From NCBI RefSeq assembly GCF_003572205.1, contig NZ_QXNY01000002.1, positions 806,001 through 870,000 of the forward strand: a stretch of DNA of 64,000 nt. Reading direction: 5' to 3'. The notes under the pieces were generated by a model. That model did no database searches. It was not told the origin of the DNA and saw nothing but the letters and a program-made list of their open reading frames with translations. The first letter of the stretch is position 1. Every line of letters starts with the position of its first letter. This document shows, piece by piece, positions 56,702 to 64,000 of this stretch. The DNA is from Algihabitans albus (GTDB lineage Bacteria; Pseudomonadota; Alphaproteobacteria; Kiloniellales; DSM-21159). The translations under genes and the position numbers were made by a program.

Positions 56702-57676
56702 TCAAAGCAGGGCGTCCGGCAGGTCGATGCCCTGTTCCTCGTAGTAGCGCCGCGCGCCCGGATGTAGCGGCGCCCCCATCTGACTCAAGAGATCGACCGT
56801 GACGCCGTCCCACCAGGGGTTCTCGCCGGCCAGCCGATCCTTCCATTCCCAGAAGGTCTTGGTCAGGAAGTAGGCGACCTCCTCGTCCATTCCGGCCGTA
56901 CCGTACCCGCCGACCGGCACGCCGACGGTCGAAACCTCCCGATCCTGGCCCTTGTAGGTTCCGGCGCCGATGGTGACCGGCCCGGACAGCGGGTCCAGTT
57001 CGACGATGGTCTGCCGCTCCTCGGCCGTCAGCGAGAGCACTTCGACCGGCGTGGTGGTGGCCAGCTCGACCAGACCCGGAGTCGGGTGCGAACTGCAGGT
57101 GACGAAACCGTCCACCTTGGCGTTGCGCACGGCGGGGGCCGCGGCATCCAGCTCGACGTCCACCAGGTCGATCTTATCGGTCAGCTCCAGGGCATCGAGG
57201 ATCGACTTGGCCCGACGCTCGCAGAAGGAACCCTTGCCGCCCGCAATGAAGTCCTTGCCGGCAAGATCGCTCAAGGTCGCGACCTCGGCGTCCTCGCGCA
57301 CGACGAAATGGATCGTCACGAAGGGCATGACGAAGAGGGTCCGCGCGGTATCGAAGGACTCGCCCTCGAAGGGCTTGCGGCCCTCGCGCGCCGCGGCCAG
57401 CAGACTGGGCGGCGAGGTGAAGAAGAAGTTGCCGGGACGGACCTTCGACTCCTTGACGTTCTGGACAGAGCCCTGGCTCTCCTCCACCGTCGGCAGGATA
57501 TCGCCGCCGCTGGCGTCCTTCAGCATCTCGGCGAGCTGGACCATCATCACGTAGTAGGACGAGGTCGATTTCGCCGACTTCAGGGTGATACGCGACTCGG
57601 CACTGGCGCCGCCCGCCAGCAAGGAGAGACCGGCCAAGGCGCCCACGCCGGCGGCCAAAAGTTTGCGCAGCTGCAT
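56702..57676 (-). CDS. TAXI-family TRAP solute-binding protein
   Basis: The protein has 324 aa and a signal peptide (LLAAGVGALAGLSLLAGGASA). It has the TAXI-family layout with an early SSYYVMMVQLAEML (the place of the TAXI motif) and VEESQGSVQNVKESKVRPGNFFF. A later GGKGSFCERRAKSILDALEL loop and AYFLTKTFWEWKDRL-like C-terminus follow. GGGAGGAAG precedes the start. It feeds the fused permease downstream. Confidence 0.88.
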   Translation of the reverse strand: MQLRKLLAAGVGALAGLSLLAGGASAESRITLKSAKSTSSYYVMMVQLAEMLKDASGGDILPTVEESQGSVQNVKESKVRPGNFFFTSPPSLLAAAREGRKPFEGESFDTARTLFVMPFVTIHFVVREDAEVATLSDLAGKDFIAGGKGSFCERRAKSILDALELTDKIDLVDVELDAAAPAVRNAKVDGFVTCSSHPTPGLVELATTTPVEVLSLTAEERQTIVELDPLSGPVTIGAGTYKGQDREVSTVGVPVGGYGTAGMDEEVAYFLTKTFWEWKDRLAGENPWWDGVTVDLLSQMGAPLHPGARRYYEEQGIDLPDALL

Positions 57677-57898
57677 TAAAAGTCTTCCTCCCTCAAGGGC
57701 CGGCTTGACCTCTGCCGGCGCTCTTTATCTCTTCGGTTGAGTTTACGCCCGAACGACACAGCAATGAGTGTCATGACGCGATCGTAGGAGCCAGACACTG
57801 CTCGGCAAGCAGCCGGCGGGTCAAGCAAACTCGCAAGATCGGATGGGATTTGCAGGGAGACTGGGCGAAGGCCAGGGCCGGCTGGAACCGTCCCGGCT

Positions 57899-58828
57899 CT
57901 AGCTTTGCCGGGACTTCGCGCGCTCGGCGATCCAGATGCCGCCGAGCACCAGCACCAAAGCAACCGCATGGAAAAGCGCGAAGGTTTCCCCCAGCAGCAG
58001 CACGGAGAAGAGCGCGGCGAAGATCGGCACCAGGTTGACGAACACCCCGGCCCGGCCCGGCCCGATCAACTTGACCCCTTGCATGAAAGAAAGCTGAGCC
58101 AGGAAAGAGGGGAAGACCATGACGAAAGCCACGACCGCCCAGCCGGTCAAGCTCGGCCAGACGAAGGCGCCGGCCGCCGCTTCGGCCACCGCCAGCGGCA
58201 AGGCGGCCAGGAAGGCAGCGAAAGCCATGACCGAGAACATCGCCAACCCCGAGACCTTCGGGCGGCGGCGCAGGGCGACGGTGTAGGCGGCATAGAAACC
58301 GCAGGCGACCAGCATGATCAGATCGCCTTCCGCGAAACTCATCTGCAGCAGGCGCTGCAGCTCGCCGGCGGCGGTCACGGTCACCACGCCGAGCGTCGTG
58401 ACGGCCACGCCGAGCATCTGCAGCGGCGTCACCGGCGTACGGTCGAGCAGGAAGGCGCCAATCAGCACGAAGACCGGAATCGAGCCCTGGAGAATCCCGA
58501 TGTTGATGGCCGTGGTGGTCTGGGCCGCCGTGTAGAAAAGCGCGTTGAAGATCGTGAAGCCGATCGTCCCGAGCAGCGCCATGAAGCGCCAGTGCACGCG
58601 CAGCACCGGCAGCTCGGAGACCATCTGACGGCGCGCGAAGATCAGCACCAGCAGAACCACGCCAACCCAGCGCAGGGCCACCAGCGCCATGGGCGAAACT
58701 TCGCCGACGGCGAACCGCCCGGCGACGGCATTGCCGCCCCAGGCCGCCGCCGTCAGGATTAGCAGCAGATAGGCGTTGCCGCCCATCCAGTCACTCAGCT
58801 TGCGCGCACCTGCAACAAGGGCCGGCAT
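57899..58828 (-). CDS. EamA/DMT-family transporter
   Basis: The protein has 309 aa and ten predicted transmembrane helices in two EamA repeats. The N-terminal AYLLLILTAAAWGGNAVAGRF is the first-helix pattern of metabolite exporters. I use the ATG at 58828, which has GGGAG upstream, instead of a GTG at 58846. The substrate is unknown. It lies between the TRAP and pca modules; the 222 nt after its stop region and before the TAXI gene hold no supported gene. Confidence 0.87.
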   Translation of the reverse strand: MPALVAGARKLSDWMGGNAYLLLILTAAAWGGNAVAGRFAVGEVSPMALVALRWVGVVLLVLIFARRQMVSELPVLRVHWRFMALLGTIGFTIFNALFYTAAQTTTAINIGILQGSIPVFVLIGAFLLDRTPVTPLQMLGVAVTTLGVVTVTAAGELQRLLQMSFAEGDLIMLVACGFYAAYTVALRRRPKVSGLAMFSVMAFAAFLAALPLAVAEAAAGAFVWPSLTGWAVVAFVMVFPSFLAQLSFMQGVKLIGPGRAGVFVNLVPIFAALFSVLLLGETFALFHAVALVLVLGGIWIAERAKSRQS

Positions 58829-58982
58829 ACCCGTCGCGACTCCCACGACTCCCCAAGAGAGGCAGGGACCATAGAGGAGAAGTGCGACCTGCGGGGCGGT
58901 GAAATCCGACCGGCAGATCTGCGCGGATCTACGGGGAAGAAACCGCCGGAGCCGTGTCGGAGACGCGCTTGCCGCGTGTTCG

Positions 58983-60329
58983 CTACGTGGGGTCGCTCGT
59001 CCGCAGATCCCGATGCGCGGCCAGCACGCGATCGATCAGGGCATCGCTGCGCCCGGTCTGAGCCAGGGGGTCGCGCAGAGCCTCCCAGTCGATCGGAAGG
59101 TCGCAGCGGCGTTGCAGGCTGTCGATCAGGTGCAGGCCGCTGTCGCGGACCTCGGCGCAGGCCTGCTCGACGAGCGCTTGGGCGTCCGGGCGCGGCAGAT
59201 GGACCGCCAAGGCGAAGCTGGCCGCCTCGGCGAGCAGCAGCCCCTTGGCACCTTCGACATTCGCCTTCATTCGCTCGGCCTTGACCTCCAGCGTCTCGAG
59301 CAGCCCGAGCGCCTGCCGCAACGCGGCACCGCAGGAGACGGCCACAGATGGCAAGGTCAGCCATTCGAGTTGCCAGGCCGCACCGCCCCGCTCATGGTCA
59401 TGCAGGACGGCCTGGTGCAGCATCGAGATTTCCGTCGCCGTATGGCGCGCCAGAGCGACGACCGCTTCAGCTTTGGTCGGGTTGGCCTTGTTGGGCATGG
59501 TGGAGGACCCGCCAGAGCCGGCCAGTGCGACCTCCCCGACCTCGGACTGCGCCAACAGGAGGACGTCGCCGGCCAGTTTTCCGAGCGCGCCGGCCACACC
59601 CGTCATCCAGCTGCCGATCTCGACGAAGCGCTCGCGCTGTGTGTGCCAGGGCAGGACCGGAACGGCTAAGCCGAGCCGCAAGGCGAGACGCCGCTCGATC
59701 TCCTCGGCCTGCACGCCGAAGGCTGCCTGGGTGCCGCTCGCGCCGCCGAGCGAAACGGCGAGCGCGTCCCGGCGTAACGCCGTCAGGCGCGCCGCGTGGC
59801 GGATGAGCGGCATCAACCAGCCGGCCGCTTTCAAGCCGAAGGTCGTCGGGGTTGCCTGCTGTCCGCGCGTGCGCGCCGGCATGACCGTGGTCCGGTGGGC
59901 ATCCGCCAGAGCCGCCAATCGGTCCATGACGGCCTGCAGACGCGCCGATTGAATCTCGAGCGTCGTCCGCAAGGTCAGGCAGGCGGCGGTATCGAGGATG
60001 TCCTGGCTGGTCGCGCCCCAGTGCAGATAGGCGGCTAGTTCGGGCGGCAAGGCCTCGCGAAGCTGTGCCACGAGGCCCGGCACCACGACCCCGTCGCGCG
60101 CGGTGGCCTCTTGCAGAGCCTCCGGCGCGATCGGGTGGCGCGCGCAGAGACCGGCAATGACTTCAGCCGCCTCGAACGGAATGAGTCTCAATTCCGCCTG
60201 CACGGCGGCCAGCTCCGCTTCGACCCGCAGCATGGCCCGGATCTGGGATTCGGCAGAGAGCGCCGTCTCGGTCTCCGGATCGCCGAGAAGACCGTCGAGG
60301 TAGGCCGGAAAGACTCTGCGGCTGTGCAT
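58983..60329 (-). CDS. pcaB: 3-carboxy-cis,cis-muconate cycloisomerase
   Basis: The protein has 448 aa and belongs to the fumarase/argininosuccinase superfamily. It cyclises beta-carboxymuconate to gamma-carboxymuconolactone. The family signature is GSSTMPNKANPTKAE. HWGATSQDILDTA carries conserved active-site residues, and ARTRGQQATPTTFG is typical of PcaB. The start is the ATG at 60329. It is the last gene of pcaDCHGB, 17 nt after pcaG. Confidence 0.93.
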   Translation of the reverse strand: MHSRRVFPAYLDGLLGDPETETALSAESQIRAMLRVEAELAAVQAELRLIPFEAAEVIAGLCARHPIAPEALQEATARDGVVVPGLVAQLREALPPELAAYLHWGATSQDILDTAACLTLRTTLEIQSARLQAVMDRLAALADAHRTTVMPARTRGQQATPTTFGLKAAGWLMPLIRHAARLTALRRDALAVSLGGASGTQAAFGVQAEEIERRLALRLGLAVPVLPWHTQRERFVEIGSWMTGVAGALGKLAGDVLLLAQSEVGEVALAGSGGSSTMPNKANPTKAEAVVALARHTATEISMLHQAVLHDHERGGAAWQLEWLTLPSVAVSCGAALRQALGLLETLEVKAERMKANVEGAKGLLLAEAASFALAVHLPRPDAQALVEQACAEVRDSGLHLIDSLQRRCDLPIDWEALRDPLAQTGRSDALIDRVLAAHRDLRTSDPT

Positions 60330-60346
60330 GGGTTCAGCCGGCGCCG

Positions 60347-60979
60347 TCAGGTCGCGAAGAAGACGGTCTCGCCCTCGCCCTGCAAGCGGATATCGAAGCG
60401 GTAGAGCTTGTTGTCGCCTCCGGTTTCGGACGATTGCGCGATCAGGGTGGCTCGGCGCGCTGGGTTCTCGATCCGCCGCAAAACCGGATCGGCGGCGTTG
60501 GCGGTCTCCTCTTCGGGAAAGTAGAGGCGGGTGGAGAGGCCGAGATTGATGCCGCGGGCAACGATCCAAAAGGAGATATGCGGTGCCATCATGCTGTCGC
60601 GCGGTCCCGGCGCCGGCCCCGGCTTAACGGTCTCGAAGGCGAAAACGCCGCTGTCGAAGTCGGTAGCGCAGCGGCCCCAACCGATGAAGTCCGGGGCGCA
60701 ACGGCCGTGCCGCGGATCGAGTGGCGCGTTGTAGACTCCGTTGGCATCGGCCTGCCAGGTCTCGATCAGCGCGTCGCGGACCAGACCGCCGTCGCCGTCG
60801 AAGACGCGGCCCTCCACCCGAATGCGCTCGCCGGGCGTCTCCGGTCCTGCGATGACGCCGCCCGGATCGATGGGATAGACACCCGCGACGCCGGCCAGGC
60901 TCGGCACCAGGCCGATATGGACGTAGGGACCGGCGGTTTGGGAGGGTGTTTCCCTTAGACGGTCGAGCGCTTGCGGCAT
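60347..60979 (-). CDS. pcaG: Protocatechuate 3,4-dioxygenase, alpha subunit
   Basis: The protein has 210 aa. The opening TPSQTAGPYVHIGL is the PcaG signature. DALIETWQADANGVY, CATDFDSGVFAFETVKPG and APHISFWIVARGINLGLSTRLYFP form the conserved core. The alpha subunit lacks the iron ligands and pairs with PcaH to form the intradiol ring-cleaving enzyme. The start lies 1 nt after the pcaH stop. Confidence 0.93.
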   Translation of the reverse strand: MPQALDRLRETPSQTAGPYVHIGLVPSLAGVAGVYPIDPGGVIAGPETPGERIRVEGRVFDGDGGLVRDALIETWQADANGVYNAPLDPRHGRCAPDFIGWGRCATDFDSGVFAFETVKPGPAPGPRDSMMAPHISFWIVARGINLGLSTRLYFPEEETANAADPVLRRIENPARRATLIAQSSETGGDNKLYRFDIRLQGEGETVFFAT

Positions 60980-60980
60980 G

Positions 60981-61733
60981 TCAGTTGCCCTCCGGCCGGG
61001 TCTCGAAGTAGGTCGAGCGGCGCCCGCGCAGCACCAGGTCGAACCGATAGGCGCGCGCATCCATCGGTGCGGTCGCGGCCATGTCCAGAGGCGCGATCAA
61101 CTGATCGACCGCCCGGGCGTCCGGGATCGCGTTGAGGATCGGGCAAAGCGGAATATGAGGATCGCCCTCGAAGTACATCTGGGTGATCAGTCTCTGACCG
61201 AAGCCCGACCCGAAGATCGAGAAATGGATATGCGCAGGCCGCCAGTCGTTGACGTTGTTCGGCCAGGGGTAAGGCCCCGGCATGACCGTGCGGAAGACAT
61301 AGGCGCCCCGGTCGTCCGTCAGCGTGCGGCCGCAACCGCCGAAGTTTGGGTCGAGCGCCGCCAGATAGCCGTCGTTGCGATGACGGTAGCGCCCGCCGGC
61401 ATTGGCTTGCCAGATCTCGATCATCGCGCCCGGCACCCCGCGCCCTGTCTCATCGCAGAGCCGCCCGTGGACCAGAATGCGAGGGCCGATCGGCGCGCCT
61501 TGTTGGGCAAAGTTCCGCAGCAGGTCGTTATCCAGGGGCCCGATCGCCTCCGTGCCGAAGACAGGCCCCGTGCCCTCCGACAGGGTCGACTCGTGAGCGA
61601 CCAAGGGCCGCTGCGGCGACCGCAGGACCGAGGTCTTGTAGGCCGGTGCCAGGGCCGGCGGATGCCAGGCGTGATCGCGTGGGATCAGCGGATCGGGCTG
61701 CGGTCGCAGATTGGTCGCCGAAGGGTCGCTCAT
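60981..61733 (-). CDS. pcaH: Protocatechuate 3,4-dioxygenase, beta subunit
   Basis: The protein has 250 aa and is the catalytic subunit, which binds non-haem Fe(III) and cleaves protocatechuate to 3-carboxy-cis,cis-muconate. The iron ligands are visible: the Tyr in GGRYRHRNDGYLAAL, the Tyr in MPGPYPWPN and two His in WRPAHIHFSIFG. EIWQANAGGRYRH is the intradiol-dioxygenase signature. It overlaps pcaC by 4 nt at its start and abuts pcaG. Confidence 0.95.
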   Translation of the reverse strand: MSDPSATNLRPQPDPLIPRDHAWHPPALAPAYKTSVLRSPQRPLVAHESTLSEGTGPVFGTEAIGPLDNDLLRNFAQQGAPIGPRILVHGRLCDETGRGVPGAMIEIWQANAGGRYRHRNDGYLAALDPNFGGCGRTLTDDRGAYVFRTVMPGPYPWPNNVNDWRPAHIHFSIFGSGFGQRLITQMYFEGDPHIPLCPILNAIPDARAVDQLIAPLDMAATAPMDARAYRFDLVLRGRRSTYFETRPEGN

Positions 61734-62164
61734 GCCGGCCGCTCTCCCGCAGCCGGTTCCAGCCGGCCGCTTTCCTCCAGGGTCTGCTTGACGATGCGGA
61801 TCGCCTCGTTGGCCGCCGGCACGCCGGCGTAGACCGCCACATGCAGCAACGCTTCCTTGAGATCGTCGGGCGTGGCTCCCGTGTTGGCGGTCGCGCGGGT
61901 GTGCATCGCAATCTCCTCCTGATGACCGCCGGCGGCGAGCAAGGCCAAGGTGATCAGCGAGCGTTCGCGGGGCGTCAGCCCGGGCCGCGACCAAACCGAG
62001 CCCCAAGCCCCTTCGGTGATGAAACGTTGGAAGTCGTCGTCGAAGCCGGTCTTGCAGGCTTCGGCCCGGTCGACGTGCGCATCGCCGAGAACCCGCCGGC
62101 GGGTCGCCATGCCGTCGTCGTAGGTCTTGCCGTAGATCTGTCCGTCGCGCTCAGCCAAGGCCAT
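61730..62164 (-). CDS. pcaC: 4-carboxymuconolactone decarboxylase
   Basis: The protein has 144 aa and belongs to the AhpD-like helical family. It decarboxylates gamma-carboxymuconolactone to beta-ketoadipate enol-lactone. RRRVLGDAHVDRA and FITEGAWGSVWSRPGLTPRERSLITLALLAA are typical. HTRATANTGATPDDLKEALLHVAVYAGVPAAN carries the active-site region. It overlaps pcaD by 14 nt and pcaH by 4 nt. Confidence 0.94.
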   Translation of the reverse strand: MALAERDGQIYGKTYDDGMATRRRVLGDAHVDRAEACKTGFDDDFQRFITEGAWGSVWSRPGLTPRERSLITLALLAAGGHQEEIAMHTRATANTGATPDDLKEALLHVAVYAGVPAANEAIRIVKQTLEESGRLEPAAGERPA

Positions 62165-62954
62165 GCTCCTTCAGGACTCCGGAGATCAGATGGCCGAGCC
62201 GCTCCGGCGCCTCGACGCAGGGAATGTGACCGACACCCTCGATCACCTCGAAACCGGCGCCCGGGATCAGATCGGTCAGGCCGCGCACCACCTCGGGCGG
62301 CGTCGAGCCGTCGACGCTGCCGGCGACGCAGAGCGTCGGGACCGACAGAGACTTGGTCCCGGCGGTCAGGTCCGCGTCGCGGATCGCGGCACAGAGCGCG
62401 CTGTAGCCCTTGGCCGGCGTACGCAGCAGCATGTTGCGCCAGAGCGCCAGCTCGGCGGCGCGGGTCTCGCGGAAAGCCGGGGAGAACCAGCGCTCCATGA
62501 CGGCATCCGCCAGGGACTCGAGCCCGCCCGCGCGAATGCCGGCGATGCGCTCGTTCCAGATCTCCGCCGTGCCGATCTTCTGCGCCGTGCAGCAGAGCAC
62601 GAGCCCAGTCACGCGCTCCGGCGCGGCAGCCGCCAAGGACTGGGCGATCATGCCGCCGACCGAGAGACCGACAAGCGTTGCCTTGGCGATGCCGAGTTGG
62701 TTCATCAAGGACAGCAGATCGCCGGCGTGAGCCAGGATCGGGCGCTCCCCGGCGAGATCGCTCAGCCCGTGACCGGCCTTGGAATAGCGCAGGATCCTCA
62801 GCCCGGCCGGCAAAAACGGCAAGAGCGCGTCCCAAACCCGCAGATCGGTGCCGAGCGAGTTGGAGAAGACCAGAACCGGCCCGCCGTTGGATCCGTCACC
62901 CGGTCCCTCGATCCGGTACTCGATAACCCGCCCGTCGATCAGGGCTGACTGCAT
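62151..62954 (-). CDS. pcaD: 3-oxoadipate enol-lactonase
   Basis: The protein has 267 aa and is an alpha/beta hydrolase that opens the enol-lactone to beta-ketoadipate. The oxyanion region is FSNSLGTDLRVWD, the nucleophile is GLSVGGMIAQ, the Asp is in AGSVDGSTPP and the His in EGVGHIPCVE. A strong ribosome site, GGAGGAGGG, precedes the ATG. It is the first gene of the operon and divergent from pcaQ. Confidence 0.93.
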   Translation of the reverse strand: MQSALIDGRVIEYRIEGPGDGSNGGPVLVFSNSLGTDLRVWDALLPFLPAGLRILRYSKAGHGLSDLAGERPILAHAGDLLSLMNQLGIAKATLVGLSVGGMIAQSLAAAAPERVTGLVLCCTAQKIGTAEIWNERIAGIRAGGLESLADAVMERWFSPAFRETRAAELALWRNMLLRTPAKGYSALCAAIRDADLTAGTKSLSVPTLCVAGSVDGSTPPEVVRGLTDLIPGAGFEVIEGVGHIPCVEAPERLGHLISGVLKEHGLG

Positions 62955-63064
62955 TTGGACCCTCCTCCATCACCACGTTTTCTTTCCAGACTGCGCGATC
63001 CGATCCGTTATGTAAAATTAGGTTTTGGAGCGGACCGATAACCCCCGCGTCATGTTGGTGAGTC

Positions 63065-63979
63065 ATGCTGGACCCGAGAATCAAGCTTCGCCATCTGCGG
63101 ACCTTCGTTGAGGTAGCCCGACGCGGCAGCGTCAAGCAGGCCGCCGACGCCCTCGCGGTGACCCAACCGGCCGTCTCCAAGACCCTGAAGGAATTGGAGG
63201 AGATCGTGGAGGCGCGGCTGCTGGAGCGCGGCCGTGCCGGCGCCGCGACGACGCCGGTCGGCGAAACCTTTCTCCACTATGCGGCCTCCGCCCTCGCCTC
63301 CCTGGTACAAGGCATGGACGGTATCGCCCAAGCCCGGCAGCAGGGTCAGGACATCCTGACCGTCGGCGCCCTGCCCAGCGTGGCCGCCCGTATCATTCCC
63401 GGCGCCGTCGCGAGCTTCAAGGAGGCCACGCCGGAGATGACGATTCGCATCGTCTCCGGCCCCAATCCCTACATCCTCGACCTGCTGCGCGACGGTGAGC
63501 TGGACCTGGTGGTCGGTCGTCTGGGACCGCAGGAGAGCATGACCGGCCTGAGCTTCAATCACCTCTATTCGGAGCGGGTCGCGGTGGTGGTCCGTCCCGG
63601 CCACCCGCTGCTGACCACGAACGACGTGACGCGGATCGCGGACTACACCGTACTGTTCCCCAATCCCGGCGCGGCGATCCGCGAGCTGTGCGAACAGCTT
63701 CTCATCACCAGCGGGATCGCCCGCCTGCCCGACCGGATCGAGACGGTCGCCGCCACCTTCGGGCGGACTTATCTGCGCAAAACCGATGCCGTCTGGTTCA
63801 TCTCTTACGGCGTCGTCGCCCTCGATATAGCCGACGGGCTGCTTGTCGAACTGCCCTTCAACATCGACCAGACCCTGGGTCCGGTCGGCCTGACCGTGCG
63901 GGCGGAGATCGCCATGACGCCGCCAATGACTCTCTTCGCCGGCATCCTGCGCAGGATCGTCGACGCGGCGGCGCCGTGA
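63065..63979 (+). CDS. pcaQ: PcaQ, LysR-type activator of the pca genes
   Basis: The protein has 304 aa. The N-terminal helix-turn-helix is LRHLRTFVEVARRGSVKQAADALAVTQPAVSKTLKELEE, and a LysR effector domain follows (TVGALPSVAARIIPGAV at its start). PcaQ binds beta-carboxymuconate-type inducers and activates pcaDCHGB from the 110-nt divergent gap. I see GGTGAG upstream of the ATG. The region between the two genes is AT-rich near 63010-63035, but I find no clean copy of the known PcaQ box. Confidence 0.92.
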   Translation: MLDPRIKLRHLRTFVEVARRGSVKQAADALAVTQPAVSKTLKELEEIVEARLLERGRAGAATTPVGETFLHYAASALASLVQGMDGIAQARQQGQDILTVGALPSVAARIIPGAVASFKEATPEMTIRIVSGPNPYILDLLRDGELDLVVGRLGPQESMTGLSFNHLYSERVAVVVRPGHPLLTTNDVTRIADYTVLFPNPGAAIRELCEQLLITSGIARLPDRIETVAATFGRTYLRKTDAVWFISYGVVALDIADGLLVELPFNIDQTLGPVGLTVRAEIAMTPPMTLFAGILRRIVDAAAP

Positions 63980-64000
63980 CGGCCGGACAGGGCTTCGATC

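Noticed and set aside
62955-63064. A PcaQ binding box in the pcaD-pcaQ gap
   Set aside because: I see scattered GGTT/ATAAC half-sites but no pair matching the ATAACC-N4-GGTT arrangement, so no site is annotated.

Overview
The window reads as chromosome of a high-GC alphaproteobacterium, most likely in or near the Rhodospirillales/Kiloniellales/Rhodovibrionales. The indications are hopanoid-transport genes (hpnA/hpnN/hpnM), a TamA-TamB pair, a pcaDCHGB cluster with divergent pcaQ, betIBA beside a choXWV importer, and TAXI-type TRAP and tripartite tricarboxylate (Tct) transporters. Genes are densely packed and many neighbours overlap by 4 nt. I found no tRNA, rRNA, CRISPR array, insertion sequence or phage gene. 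The taxonomic placement is an inference from gene content.

Layout. 1-4.6 kb: hopanoid-associated genes (hpnA start, hpnN, divergent hpnM) and ispA. 4.7-6.0 kb: an M20-type carbamoylase/amidase. 6.06-9.94 kb: four genes that all point to the 30S decoding centre. They are a KamB/NpmA-like 16S rRNA A1408 methyltransferase, a DUF371 protein with a degenerate RsmI-like C-terminal half, a solitary and divergent ribosomal protein S12, and the S12 methylthiotransferase RimO. 10.1-18.1 kb: cysS, tamB, tamA. 18.2-23.5 kb: a Rieske oxygenase, glutathione-dependent formaldehyde oxidation (fghA, frmA), an SDR, a renalase-like flavoprotein and a possible 52-aa ORF. 23.6-27.8 kb: a DabB-DabA inorganic-carbon pump with a PII-like protein. 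28-38.4 kb: a dienelactone-hydrolase-like protein, a tctCBA operon continuing into an oxalyl-CoA-synthetase-like ligase and a ketopantoate-reductase-like enzyme, serine-glyoxylate aminotransferase, and a RamB/ScfR-type regulator. 37.9-42.8 kb: marR plus an RND efflux pair. 42.8-46.6 kb: an iron/polyamine-type ABC importer. 46.7-47.5 kb: an unknown proline-rich secreted protein. 47.6-54.8 kb: choline uptake and oxidation to glycine betaine. 54.8-58.8 kb: a TAXI-TRAP transporter and a DMT exporter. 59-64 kb: the protocatechuate branch of the beta-ketoadipate pathway.

The most unusual part is 6.06-9.94 kb. The S12 gene is not in a str operon (no rpsG, fusA or tuf follows). It aligns without gaps to ordinary S12 but carries Arg at position 43 and Asn at position 88 (numbering with Met), the two lysines where streptomycin-resistance changes map. 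It also has other changes in otherwise very conserved loops. Beside it lies a methyltransferase that keeps every residue I recall as essential in NpmA (D30, D55, E88, P106, W107, and the later W and R). Together these look like an intrinsic decoding-centre modification or aminoglycoside-tolerance locus, possibly supporting an alternative 30S subunit. This is an inference: the genes alternate in strand, so they are not one operon.

Elsewhere genes join into recognisable modules. Choline enters through ChoXWV and is oxidised by BetA and BetB under BetI, whose palindromic operator sits between the two divergent units. Protocatechuate is opened by PcaGH and processed by PcaB, PcaC and PcaD. A Tct-imported carboxylate is probably activated to a CoA thioester and linked to glyoxylate metabolism.
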